A stretch of 64,000 nucleotides of DNA from Agrostemma githago (lineage: Eukaryota > Streptophyta > Magnoliopsida > Caryophyllales > Caryophyllaceae), in NCBI GenBank assembly GCA_958450325.1, contig OY288261.1:10507113-10571112 (forward strand), in the 5' to 3' direction. The notes beneath the pieces were generated by a model that saw nothing but the letters and a program-made list of their open reading frames with translations, had not been told where the DNA came from and did not search any database. Numbering within the stretch: the first letter of the stretch is position 1; each line of letters begins with the position of its first letter. A program made the translations under genes and the position numbers. Positions 11,774-22,798 of this stretch are shown here, piece by piece.

Positions 11774-13680
11774 GTCCGAGTCTGAGTCCGAGTCTAGGAT
11801 ATATTATTTATTCCAAGGTCAGAGTCAGAGTCAATTGTATTCTGTCTTCTTTTTCAAAATTCAATAAAAACCAGCTTTTCTATTTCTCATATATACTTTC
11901 CTTATGTGTTTCCGAGAACATGATGAACACCGTCATACACTGTGAGCACATGCACGTGACTATTACAGGCACATCTATAATGACTGCAGGAAACTGAGAC
12001 CCGTGTTTTCCTTTTACCTGTTCCATGTGTGACATAGAAAGCCACATAACCACCCTTAGCAGGAGCATATCGAATCCCATGACAAATCTGGGAATTCTCC
12101 TAGTTTGGGTCCAAGACGGGAGGCAAGCCCATTTCCCAAAATAAACACGCATCCAATAAGACTAACCAATCCCTACCTTAGGTGTTAGTCTGACCGACAA
12201 AAAAAAGCTGGGTAAAAAAAAAAAAAAAATCAAAAGTCCAAGAGAAAAAGCAAAAGGCCAAAACAAAAAAGCTGGCCAGGATCAAAAAAAAAAGAATTAT
12301 CAACATCCCTCGACCAGACACGGTCAACTCAAATAAAAAACCCATGACCGGGGCTAAGAGGTCAGCCAAAAAAAAAATATTCAAATACCCCTGACCGTGG
12401 TCAACGGTCAACTCAAGATCAAACTCATATCATCAAATAGGAGGGAAACAATCAAGCTGGTCAGCTAGCACCACATCTAGCCTTCCCACATTGCAACCCT
12501 CAAGACCTTCTCGAGACCAAGGCTAGAGACAGCCCAGAGTTTTGAGGATTCAAGCTCCATAGGATACCCTAACCATTAGGGCCAGACATGGAAATCAGAT
12601 CCCGCATTATCAAACCTACCCCGATCGAAGTTCGAGTCATCATTACTCGACTTCTCCCTTTCCTACCACATTACAATACCTTACCCTCGAAGCCTTAGCT
12701 CCACAAAATCGAGCTCCAGATGTCAAAACATCAAAGCCACTTACTTCCTAGCACCACATTTTCAAAAACATCTAAACCAGTTACCAACCCCAAACACGGG
12801 AATTCAACTTGCGGTCAGCATAGAACATGCCCAAATAGTTCACACCACCCCTGGGGGCTACCCCGGAAAATGCTCACAGTCACAGGATCAACATCCTAGC
12901 TATTCTAGCCCTTTGGTCAAGACATCATTGAGAATGCACCTAGCCTACACCATTGCTATGGCTAGTTACACATAAAGCCCTAATAAACTAGGCACCACAA
13001 TATATCTTTCAACACCGAACTACGGCATGGTTTGATTTCACTACACGTGAATACGTAGGCAGCCTTTCAACAAAGGCACAACCACCCACACTGACACAAA
13101 TTCAAAAAGCATCATCATTCCGGTCACGACACTGTCATGTTCTCAACAGCTAGCTTTGTTGTCCCGGGGGCTTCTCTTAGGCAGAAGTTCTCAATCCATT
13201 CACATAATCCAATATACCTTCAAAATCTAGCCTCCTTTCTTTAGTGAGTCCTAGTACTCGGCTCAGTCGAAGACGAGAATCTGTCAAGACTCGGAGTAAC
13301 ACCCACTTTGGGGAATGTGCCCTAAAAAAAAATTAAAGAACACCAGTCTACGGCATTGCTACCACAAAGCCCTGTCGTACGGAAACAGGCTCATTCTGAG
13401 GATTCGACCATGTTGCCACTCGCCTAGGCTACGGAATAGCGCAACTTAAGAGTCTTGTCATCTTAGGTGGCCCATCCCCTACCGAGTCACGGTCTAACCC
13501 TTAGAGAGTCCAAGTTGTATCTGCCAACTCGTCCGGTCACGTCCAGAGTCGAGTCTGTCGGTATATCTCCCTCTTCACCTAGGCATACAGGCCTAACCAG
13601 AGGATTTTAGGAATCCGTGTCAGAATAGGATCGGGAATCAAGTCATCCCAAACATTCATTTTCTTCCAATTTTTTTCAAA
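11774..13680 (+). other. Non-coding 3' internal region of the gag-only element
   Basis: About 1.9 kb with no credible frame. It matches the minus-strand sister over 49150-50930 reversed. A run of TCCGAGTC repeats lies at about 11770-11800, and short A- or T-rich blocks at 12195-12380. No pol domain is recognisable on either strand. Confidence 0.55.
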
Positions 13681-13985
13681 GTTTCCGCCATTTTAAAAAA
13701 AAAAACGGTTTTTTTAATTTTTCCGCCTTAAAAAAAAAAAATTCGGTTTTTTTAATTTTTCCGCCTCAAAAAAAATTCGGTTTTTTTAATTTTTCCGCCT
13801 CAAAAAAAAATTCGGTTTTTTAATTTTTCCGCCTCAAAAAAAAATTTTCGGTTTTTTTAAATTTTTCCGCCTCAAAAAAAAATTCGGTTTTTTTTATTTT
13901 TCCGCTTCAAAAAAAAAATTCGGTTTTTTTATTTTTCCGCCTCAAAAAAAATTCGGTTTTTTTAGTTTTTCCGCCAAAAAAAAAT
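13681..13985 (+). repeat. Tandem array of about 37-45-bp A-run/T-run units
   Basis: About eight repeats of the pattern AAAAAAA-TTCGG-TTTTTTT-AATTTTTCCGCCTC. Each unit pairs an A tract with a T tract, so single units can fold back. The array lies in the 3' internal region and I did not find it at the equivalent place in the minus-strand sister element. Confidence 0.85.
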
Positions 13986-14154
13986 AATAATAAAATCTCT
14001 TTCCAAAATTCAGTCAAAAAAAAATCATTTTACTTCCCCAGCACGAGTCAGTGTTTTATCTGTATGTTGCATGCAAAACAGACAGGTATCCCAAGACTCC
14101 CGGAGAATTATCAAAGTTCTCAGTGAAAATTCAAGCAACATCTTCGCCGAGGAA

Positions 14155-14330
14155 TCGGATGTATCAGTAAGAGGCACATCCGCAGTTTCTAATAGAGGCT
14201 CCCCTGCAATTCAAAGATGGGACGTATCAGTAAGCGGTACACCCATAGCCTCCAAGGCAAACTCCCACGCAATTTCAAGATGGAGATTGCCTGCAAACAG
14301 ACAAATCCAAGACTTTTTTGGTAGAAAGTC
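14155..14330 (+). repeat. Short diverged tandem repeat near the 3' LTR
   Basis: Two to three units of about 65-70 bp share GATGTATCAGTAAG / GACGTATCAGTAAG, ATAGAGGCTCCC / AAGGCAAACTCCC and GCAATTCAAAGATGG / GCAATTTCAAGATGG. They correspond in position to the 64-bp repeats at 48350-48690 in the sister element. The 110-residue open frame at 14071-14403 spans them but is not recognised as a protein. Confidence 0.6.
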
Positions 14331-14495
14331 CCCGCGCCATTATCAACATCTATCCAGGTATGATTTCTATCCTATGGCTGGCGAGCCCTTCACGCAAGTC
14401 TAATGGACTCTAAACGACCCGATCGGAAGTCTGCCAGGTCTTAATCCTCGATTGGCCTGGTAGCTACTCTGACTTTCGCCTTGTCCAAGCCTCAG

Positions 14496-14509
14496 TCAGA
14501 GTGGGGGCT
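14496..14509 (+). other. Polypurine tract
   Basis: AGAGTGGGGGCTC sits immediately 5' of the 3' LTR, the expected site for plus-strand priming. The same sequence reversed follows the left LTR of the sister element at 48152. Confidence 0.65.
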
Positions 14510-14510
14510 C

Positions 14511-16811
14511 TGTAGACACCCACATTTTGACCGCCAGGTGTCTATAGTAGGTCCCGCCAAACACCCAATGATGATAGGACGCGAACATGCTTTGATGGAC
14601 TCGGATATGGGCTCGAAATCATGGACATTTGGTTTAGGCTTGTTAAGGAGTACAAATCTCACAAAACGGACCTCAAATCCAGGCCCAGTAGGTCGTTTCG
14701 AGTCAAATAAGACTAATTTGGGTCGATTCCGGCACCAGGGGTAAAACCGTCTTTTAGCGACCGAGTCAAACCCGGTCAAAGATATTTTTTCCCGAGTCAC
14801 ACGAGCTGGCCGTGACACTACACGGCTGATTTGGACTCAAACACCAAAAAAATCAGCTTCAAATAATATTAAACAAATCCGTTTAGGGATAGGATTCGAT
14901 CTTAAGTAGGAATTCTATCCGGAAACCGAATCAGAGATCGATCAAGCTCCCAGAACTCGGCTGAAACAGCCGAAATACTCCCACCAGCCGAGTATCCTTG
15001 CCTTACTCACCAAGAAACGAGAAGTTTTATTTCCTCACGAACTCTCGTTTTCCTATCCAAACCGGTGTTTCTTGTCACACAAGCAAGACCACCGCAATTC
15101 CTATAAATAGGACCTTACGTCTGACAATTCAACAGACATGAAATATCAACACAATAATCCCGACACACAATAATTTTTCAGAACTCGTGTCTAAAAATAA
15201 AGTCTCGAAATCTACGTCCGAAGGAATACCGAAATAGCAACCAAAAAACCGACGAATCCATCCCGTCCAATCCGGCCGATCCACGCCCCACATACACACA
15301 CAAAAACGTCCCAAAAACCGACACCTTAACTCACCCATATCATCTCGACGCTCACGTGCCCAAGCCACCGTCCGACGAGCCTTATTCCGAGTAAACAAAG
15401 CATGTAGGTTGAGGGTGTAAAATCAAACCCATCTCTTCTCCTTTCTCTCTCCCTAATCTCACGTTTCTTTCTTTTTGTCCGTCGTTTTATTTATTTATTT
15501 CGTCGATCGTCTAATTATTAATATGGGTCGTTCATCGCATCATATTTTTATTTATTTTCGATAGTAAAACTATTTTTCGTATAACGTTCTTAAAATACGA
15601 TACCGATTCTTTAATCGAATATCGTACCTGCAAGAACTAAATTAATTTTATTCTCATTGATGCTAATAAAATCATTATTCTTTTTATTTACAAAATTCGA
15701 TGATTTTACACGCGGAGAGAATTAACATATTTTTCGTTCAAAACTCTTTTTTACGTTTTCGTTCAAAAACAAACGTTTTTCAAAAATCTTTTCCAAAACA
15801 TTCCGACTATTCGATATCGCTTTCGTAATCGAATATCGAATACGACGAATATCGAAAATATAAGTCGAGTATAAATTAATCCATATTTGTACGCGATTTA
15901 TAGGAATTAACGGTTTTCGAACAAAATAAAAAAAACCCGGCAGACCACCACGCGGGTCGCGCGCCTGTCAGGCGACCCGCGCGGCGGCTTGGTTCGCCCG
16001 GCCTCCTTTTTCTCGTTTCTTCGCTTTTCTATTTTTAATTCCTTTCGAACATTATATTAAAATGCGACCTTCGCGACATATTTTAATAAATACTTTTTTT
16101 CGACCTCGGTCAACACGTGTTAATCAATCACGTGTCATAAACCTTTTCTAAAAATCATGCATATTTATTATTTATATCTTTATTCAATTTATTCACCGTT
16201 ACTAACTCGTTTTCTCGTGTTTGTAGCTTTTTATTTGTTTTTATCGTTTTATTAGACTAAAACGAACTCACATGCTAAAATAACTTTGACGTTATTAGTT
16301 TAAACATGCATTAAACGACTTAGCAACCCATTCATTTATTTTTCTCACATGCTTAGGAAAATAATGTTTGCATATCATTCAACCGTCGAACTAACCCGTG
16401 TACACCAAAAACGAACGATATCTTAGTAAAGGCCGCTAAGTGCGGGCGGGGTTGGGTGTTCTTAGTGAACTTCCCAACACGTACCCTCACCCCTTACTCA
16501 GAACCATGGTTTCCGGATGTCCGAATCCATTGGCAACGAGAGTCATTCAATATACGATTAACCGCCCAGTCGGCATCGGTATCGATATGCAAAGGGACGA
16601 GCCCAATAAACTCTGACATCGGAAATGGGCCGTATTTTGTATACGGCCCACTACGACATAGAGGGGGCTCGAACGGTTCCGAATAACCATAAAATTCGGT
16701 GGCGACTCCTACTTCGATTTAAATTTCAATTTGACCATCTCATATGGAGATTCATTCGCCTCCCCAAACCCGCGCGTGGCCGCGTCGGGGTGGACCTATG
16801 TCATGTCCACA
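14511..16811 (+). repeat. 3' LTR of the gag-only retrotransposon
   Basis: 2301 bp, the same length as the 5' LTR and almost identical to it. TATA box at 15102-15109 and the 18-nt motif at 15401-15418. It is followed by the CTTAT duplication, after which the interrupted R2 LTR resumes. Confidence 0.93.
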
Positions 16812-17823
16812 CTTATTATTATTGATTATATCTTTTGAATATCGATAATGGCTTTGTTTTGGAGTTATGGAATAAGGATAAGTGTGGGGTTAGAGTAATA
16901 CAGTCTAGGATGTACTGTTTTGCCATCAACTATAAGGCTGGTGTATCCATTTAGGATGCATTGGTTGTTGAACTGGATACATTTGGTGTCCAGGAGTATA
17001 TGTGCATAGTGCCTTTAAGCTAGATATCGCATCGTGTTAGTCGCAGTCAGTTGAACTGGATACATTTTGTATCCAGGAGGGGTGTACATTACTTAAGCTA
17101 TAACCTCGCATTGATAAGTCGCCGTTCTATTATGGCTGAATTGCCTAGTTAGAGACCTTGGATCTTCGCTGCGTGTGAAGTTGGTGTCTGAGTTCTCGAA
17201 GCTAGTTTTTAGTATATCCCTAGTGAAAGTCTAGCCTTGTGCACACTAACCGAATATCCATAACGCCATTTTGACAATTTTATTATTATCGATATAATTT
17301 GGCTGCAGGTTGGCAAATGTGTAGACACCCGCATTTTGCCTGCTAGTGTCTATAGCAGTTCCCGACAAAACACCCGATGAGGATCGGACGTAAACGTGAC
17401 TTAATACGCTCGAATACGGATTCAGAATCAATAGTATCCGACGCGAGCATTTAGCGGAGTGCAAATCTCTCAAAACCGACCTCAAATCCACGCCCAGTGG
17501 GTCGTTTCCAATAAAATGAGACTAATTTGGGTCAAAACCGACACCAAAATTAAAACCATCTTTTTACGACCCAAAACTCGGTCCGAGTCAGAAATCGACT
17601 TTGCAAACCTTCTAGAAACAGGCGCCCATGCAACAAATTTGAAATTTCAAAAGGTCAACCACCTTCCTAAAATGGCGCACCCGCCTGACCCACTTGATCG
17701 AGTGGCTTGACCTCACTCGATCGAGTGGAGCAACAAAAACATATCAGGCCCTCCTTTTCAGGGCACTCGATCGAGTACACTAGGGCCACTCGATCGAGTG
17801 ACCCTAGGTCGTGGGGCATTTCC

Positions 17824-17831
17824 TATAAATA
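17824..17831 (+). promoter_or_regulatory. TATA box of the solo LTR
   Basis: TATAAATA lies in a CCTATAAATATCC context just downstream of the palindrome cluster. Confidence 0.7.
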
Positions 17832-18170
17832 TCCCCTCAAACCCTTCACAAAACCAGAATTTTCCAAGCTTTATCAACCCTAATCATCCCACATTTTACA
17901 ACCTTATAACCCTAGCTACAACTTTACATCCCATACATTTCTTTCATCCATCATCGACACACATACACATTCAAAATCCCGAGATCAAAACTCGTCAAAG
18001 ACCTGAGAGCATCCTCTCCCTAACCATACACACACCATAATTCTACTTACATCCTCGACACTCCCGCGCTCCCGTCTCTATTACGAGTCCGTTTCCGAGG
18101 CCATTTTAAGCATGTAGGTTGAGGGTGTCATCAACCCACTTTCTCCCTTTTCTTTTCTTCTTATTCTCGT

Positions 18171-18172
<2 letters not shown>

Positions 18173-18215
<43 letters not shown>
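18173..18215. repeat. (TA)n microsatellite, left border of insertion cluster
   Basis: About 20 TA units preceding a MITE-like element that starts TTTAGGTTCATGTGAGAACC. Confidence 0.95.
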
Positions 18216-18218
<3 letters not shown>

Positions 18219-19844
18219 GGTTCATGTGAGAACCACTCCTTCAATGAGAACCATGAGAACTATAATATGAGCCATTAGATCATAGTGTTCAATCTCATTC
18301 GTTGGATCCTTCAAAATTCTTCAATCCCATCAATTAATCACAATTGCTTGAGCCTTCAACCCGTAAGGTTGTAACTCCTTCTCCTTCTACAAAATTTTTC
18401 GACCCGTACTCCTTTAATCCATGATTCTTCAATCGACTATTGAATCCGATTTTCAATCCATCAATTTTTCAATAGACTTTTTTTCAATCCATCAATTTAT
18501 TACAATTGGGTATTGAACCTCAGTAACCTAAGTAATTTTTAATTTTTTTTTAAAAATTAATTATTTTATGAGTTAACTTATTCGATTAAATTCATTACTT
18601 CATTACAATAGTAATAGTATTATCGTCGGCAAATATAATTGCAATAATTCTAGCTATCGTTTTTTTTCTTCCAAATTTCCTCATTAACTTAGGGGTTCAT
18701 CTAAAATATTGTCCTTTAATTTCCTTTTGTACGGATTTTATATGGAATACAACACTTCTTCTTCAAGCGCTACTCGATTTAATTTTCTTTTTCAATTTTA
18801 GCGTACCATTTTTCAATTTTAGCGTACCGTACCCTTTCTTAAATTTATCGTACCCTTTTTCAATTTTGGCGTACCCTTTTTAACTTTTTCAATTTTAGCG
18901 TATCATTTTTCAATTTTAGCGTACCGTACCCTTTCTTAAATTTATCGTACCATTTTTCAATTTTGGCGTACCCTTTTTCAATTTCAGCGTACCCATTTTC
19001 ATTTTCAATTTTAGTGTACCCTCCTTCAGTTTTAGCGTACTTTTTCAAATTTTAGCGTACCCTTTTTCACTTTTAGCGTACTTTTTTCAATTTCAATTTT
19101 AGTGTACCCTTCTTCACTTTTAGCGTACCATTTTTTCTATTTTAGTGTACCCTTCTTCACTCGCCATGATTCTCTTCACTGTCGCCCCCCAACCATTACT
19201 ACTATTACTCCTTTTCAACCCTTGCCCTTTCGACCTCTTGCTGCTCTCGAAACCAGAGAACACAGAGACTACTATCGCCGGCAGCAATGATGTACCCGAA
19301 CCCGAAGAACTGGACAAACTGTGGTTTGATGAATCAGTGGTAGATGATTTAGAAGTAGTAATTCTACCAAACAAGTTCTTCATCATAACTCTCACTACTT
19401 CATCATTTCGGATCATAACTAATCCAACCCCTAGATAGACAACCCCTAATTTCTTATCAACACCAATCAACTATGGTTATTTTTTTGATAAATTGGCATG
19501 GAAAATGAGAATCAGTAAGTTATACTAGCACTAGATAGTTGAGAATTGTGATTGGTTAGGTAGAAAAGATGCATTGAGAATTGTGATTTTCAACTCTGGG
19601 ATTTTGATTGAATGTTTGCTGGGTTTTTAAATTGGGCAATTGGGTTTTCTGGGAATTTCTAATTGGAGAATTGGGGTTTCTGAGATTTTGATTTGGACAA
19701 AAAAGATTTTAAAATCGATAAATTGGAATTTTTGGGGATTTAAACTAATTAGTTTGATGGTGAAATTGCAAGGAATTTAAATTAATTGGATTGTAAAGGG
19801 TTCTCACAGTTCTCACTATAGTATGGATTCTCACCCGATCTTAA

Positions 19845-19846
<2 letters not shown>
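18216..19846. mobile_element. Non-autonomous DNA-transposon-like element inside (TA)n
   Basis: The left end reads GGTTCATGTGAGAACC...ATGAGAAC. The reverse complement of the right end reads GATCGGGTGAGAATCC...GTGAGAAC, giving imperfect terminal inverted repeats of about 45 bp built on GTGAGAA motifs. Both sides are (TA)n, as in plant MITEs reported to insert in TA microsatellites (e.g. Micron of rice). A minisatellite occupies 18785-19158. No transposase frame is visible; the open frames near 19120-19470 are not recognised. The superfamily is unresolved. Confidence 0.55.
18785..19158. repeat. Minisatellite with about 20-bp TTTTCAATTTTAGCGTACC units
   Basis: More than 15 imperfect units alternate TTTTCAATTTTAGCGTACC, CTTAAATTTATCGTACC and TTCACTTTTAGCGTACC variants, with part of the series repeated as a higher-order block. 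Confidence 0.9.
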
Positions 19847-19916
<70 letters not shown>

Positions 19917-19917
19917 G
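19847..19917. repeat. (TA)n followed by (GA)n microsatellite
   Basis: About 22 TA units run into about 13 GA units and end at the fold-back element. Confidence 0.95.
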
Positions 19918-19918
19918 A

Positions 19919-20083
19919 AGGTTCAAATAAGGTCCACAATTTTTTTAAGTCTATATTGAAGTTACAGATGACATACGCTAAAGTTGTATTTGTTCAAAAT
20001 TGATATATATACAAATGCAACTTTATCGTATGTCATCTGTAACTTCAATATAGACTTAAAAAAATTGTGGACCTTATTTGAAC

Positions 20084-20085
<2 letters not shown>
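19919..20085. mobile_element. Fold-back MITE with about 74-bp near-perfect inverted arms
   Basis: The left arm (19919-19992), starting AGGTTCAAATAAGGTCCACA, is the reverse complement of 20011-20085 with about two mismatches. Only about 18 bp separate the arms. It is bordered by (GA)n on the left and (CT)n on the right, which are themselves complementary and extend the potential hairpin. Confidence 0.85.
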
Positions 20086-20155
<70 letters not shown>

Positions 20156-20157
20156 GT
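20086..20157. repeat. (CT)n followed by (TA)n microsatellite
   Basis: About 14 CT units then about 18 TA units, mirroring the (TA)n-(GA)n tract at 19847-19917. Confidence 0.95.
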
Positions 20158-20242
20158 AGGTTCAAATAAAGTCCACACACACACAAATGCAACTTTAGCG
20201 TATCTAATCTGTAACTTCAATATAGACTTAAAAAAATTGTGG

Positions 20243-20247
<5 letters not shown>
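20158..20247. mobile_element. Internally deleted copy of the fold-back MITE
   Basis: Begins AGGTTCAAATAAAGTCCACA and ends with the right arm of the 19919-20085 element (ACTTCAATATAGACTT then AAAAAATTGTGGACC). Most of the left arm is replaced by a short (CA)n run. Both sides are TA repeats. Confidence 0.75.

Positions 20248-20327
<80 letters not shown>
20248..20327. repeat. (TA)n microsatellite
   Basis: About 40 TA units. A short (TG)n tract follows at 20417-20432 before LTR sequence resumes. Confidence 0.95.
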
Positions 20328-20331
<4 letters not shown>

Positions 20332-22311
20332 AGTATTATTACTGACCGCTAACACTAACATTTTTTATCGCATTTTAATTTTCATTCTTTTTTATCGTCA
20401 TTTGTATCTAATACCGTGTGTGTGTGTGTGTATATAATATCATTTTCGGATTGAATATGTTTGACTACGACAACCGCTCCAAGTCCGTTTAATCCCTTTA
20501 CAAGTCGCGACGGTGGTGGCACCCTTTCGAGGAGCGCCGCCCCAAGCACTTAAGGGCGTAACGCGATCGTGGTCGTACGTAGTTGAACGCGTCCGATTCC
20601 ATTTCCGAGATTATTACGGAACCCGTTGACGCGAAAATCGACACCACATAATCCGTAAGGATTAGTATCGGTGTCGTGACGCGGAGGGAGACAATTTCGT
20701 CCTAATCAAATTTTAATCGGTCCTATAACGTTTTTTATAAAATCCCGATGCCGGTCTTATAATTGTATAATGTACGACTGTAGGCACCATAAACCGAGTT
20801 GAGTTTAAATTTTATAATGTTTTTACGTAACTCGGTCGACCATCGATTTTGAATAAATAAAAAAACGAAATTGCCACCTTTTTCGAAACGAGCCATCACT
20901 CGTACAGGGGGCACTCGACCGAGTGCCATAGGCTAATAGATCGAGTAGCACCCCAAAAAATGGGCAGAGAACCTTTTAGAAGCCACTCGGTCGAGTCTCT
21001 GCCATGACTCGATCGAGTGGACTCCTTTGCTCAAAAACGAGAGCTTCCAACATCATCCAAGCCTCGTCGATTTTTTTACGACTTTGGTCGTCACGTGTAA
21101 AGGCCATTACGTGTCTCCTTTTTCTAAAACCATGCATCATTTCAGCGTCTTAGCCATTTAATTTAGTTATGTATCCATTATTGTCGCTTATTATTTTTGC
21201 TCGTTATTTTTGTTTTGGCCGGGTTGTATGTCCGCCCGTGTATGTTGTATCTATTTACGAGTTTTATTTATTTTCGATGTTTATCGTTTTATAAATGAAC
21301 CTCACATGCTAAATGATTCGACTCTAGTTTTGATGCATTAAAATGACGTAGTTCACATATAATTCGCATGCTTAGCCGAAAACGCTGTTTGCATATCATT
21401 TAGGTCATTTTACTAACGCGCGTACACGAACACGAACGGTATCTTAGTAGAGGCCGCTAAAGAGCGGGCGGGTTGGGTGTCCTTTGTGGGCTTCCCAACA
21501 CGAACTCTCACCCCTTACTCAGAACCATAGTTTCCGGATGTCGGAAACCATTGGCGCACGAGAGTCATTCGATGCACGATATCCGATAACTCGGCGTCGG
21601 TATCATAATGCAAAGGGACGAACTCATAAGCTCTAGCACTAAAAGCGAGTCGTGTTTTGTACACGAAACGCCTAAGTGTAGAGTGAATTCGAACGGGTCC
21701 GAATTCCCATAAAATTCGGTGGCGACTCCAACTACAATTTAAATTTCGACCCGAGATCAATCTTACCACGAGATTCATTCGCCTACCCAAACCCGCGCGT
21801 GGCCGCGTCGGGGTGGACCTATGTCATGTCCACAAAATGTTTTATGTTTTCTTTGGAAAACTCATTCTTATTATATTGTTTCGATACGTGAAGTTTTTCA
21901 CTGAAAACTTATTTTCATTATAATGTTTTACTGTTTTTCGTTTTAACTATTTTTCTATAATATTAATTACAGTTTTAAAATCTTGTTATACGGCTGGGAG
22001 AACGTTGACGTTGCTCCCCACTGATTGTGGCTGTTATGTTTTTAACATGGCAGGTATACGTGTTTTCCTTCGGGTGGGCTAGCGAGTAGTTACGGATCTT
22101 GCTTCGCTGATTAGTAATCAGAACTATGGATTGTTATAACCTTTTTATGGATTTTATTTCATTTTTAGTCTGTAGCCATTTTTATTTTATGGCTTATGTA
22201 TTGACTTACCATTTTTATTTAATCAAGACATAGTTACAGTGTGTTATTATCCCGACTCTACAGTGTTTCCGCCACTGTATCGCGTTAGCTTTTCTAGGGG
22301 ATTACACTCCT

Positions 22312-22793
22312 GCTCAATTGTGCGGCTGCCTACTAACTATCTCCCCTCTCGCCTACCTTCTCCCTTCCCCTTCTTCTTAAGCTAATATGCTCCCCTTAAT
22401 CCCTCGGGTAGTGTGTGAGTTTCCTCTACTCTCAGTCATGATCGTGGCATCCCCCTTAAAGAATCACGTACGTGAGTTTTCAGCCTGAATTGAAGTTGGT
22501 CTTATTGGACCTATCCAACACTCGTCTTGACCTTAGCATAATTTTCGTTGTCTTTTAACTCGTCTTGACATGTCGTTACTTGGTTATTCCCGAGAGGTAC
22601 CTACAAAATAAAAACGAGACAAAGCATTACCAAATCCTCGGAGAGTAACAATTATTATTAAAAGTATAGCCAAAGTAACTAATGGACCCTAACTAACACT
22701 TAATGACCTTTAATGAGCTATAAGATAATCATATGACACAAAATCGGACTAAATAACCGGTGAAAGTAGGAGTAAATCACTATTAAAATATCA
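22312..22793. other. Unassigned spacer left of the minus-strand retrotransposon
   Basis: About 480 bp with no coding frame I can recognise. It should be joined to 54723 in the pre-insertion sequence, because CTTAT flanks both outer borders of the 22799-54717 element. It does not continue the copia coding sequence that ends at 54723. Confidence 0.45.
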
Positions 22794-22798
22794 CTTAT

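Larger units (their letters stand above)
7297..16811 (+). mobile_element. Complete young gag-only LTR retrotransposon (TR-GAG/LARD-like), TSD CTTAT
   Basis: Two 2301-bp direct LTRs (7297-9597 and 14511-16811) flank a 4913-bp internal region, with CTTAT at 7292-7296 and 16812-16816. The 5' LTR is followed after 3 nt by a PBS-like TGG start. The 3' LTR is preceded by a purine-rich AGAGTGGGGGCTC tract. By eye the LTRs differ at only about two sites (G/A near 8444/15658 and A/G near 9428/16642), which points to very recent insertion. The internal region encodes only a truncated gag with a CCHC knuckle. Protease, reverse transcriptase, RNase H and integrase are absent, so mobilisation would need another element. 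The gag resembles Ty3/gypsy Tat-type gag; this family assignment is inference. Confidence 0.93.
17320..21834 (+). mobile_element. Solo LTR of the TGTAGACACCC family, TSD AAATG, with a nested insertion cluster
   Basis: Starts TGTAGACACCC at 17320, ends GTGGACCTATGTCATGTCCACA at 21834, and is flanked by AAATG (17315-17319 and 21835-21839). No internal region or second LTR exists, so it arose by LTR-LTR recombination. Removing the insertion at about 18173-20415 gives roughly 2.27 kb, close to the 2301-bp LTR of the sister family. It has a TATA box (17824-17831), the 18-nt motif (18111-18128) and two clusters of ACTCGATCGAGT palindromes (17691-17805 and 20911-21022). The flanking R2 LTR sequence reads continuously across the site. 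Confidence 0.9.
4740..22306 (+). mobile_element. Solo LTR R2 (TGTAACACCC...GGGGATTACA), split by two later insertions, TSD CTCCT
   Basis: The unit begins TGTAACACCC at 4740 and ends GGGGATTACA at 22306. It is flanked by CTCCT at 4735-4739 and 22307-22311. Subtracting the element at 7297-16811 and the solo LTR at 17320-21834, each with one copy of its TSD, leaves about 3.5 kb. The ends form a short TGTAA/TTACA inverted repeat. The pieces read continuously when compared with R1. No internal retroelement domains are present, so it is interpreted as a solo LTR. The superfamily is not determined. Confidence 0.75.

Noticed and set aside
19962..20437. Open frames of Tyr-Ile and Ser-Leu repeats
   Set aside because: Translations of (TA)n and (CT)n microsatellites.
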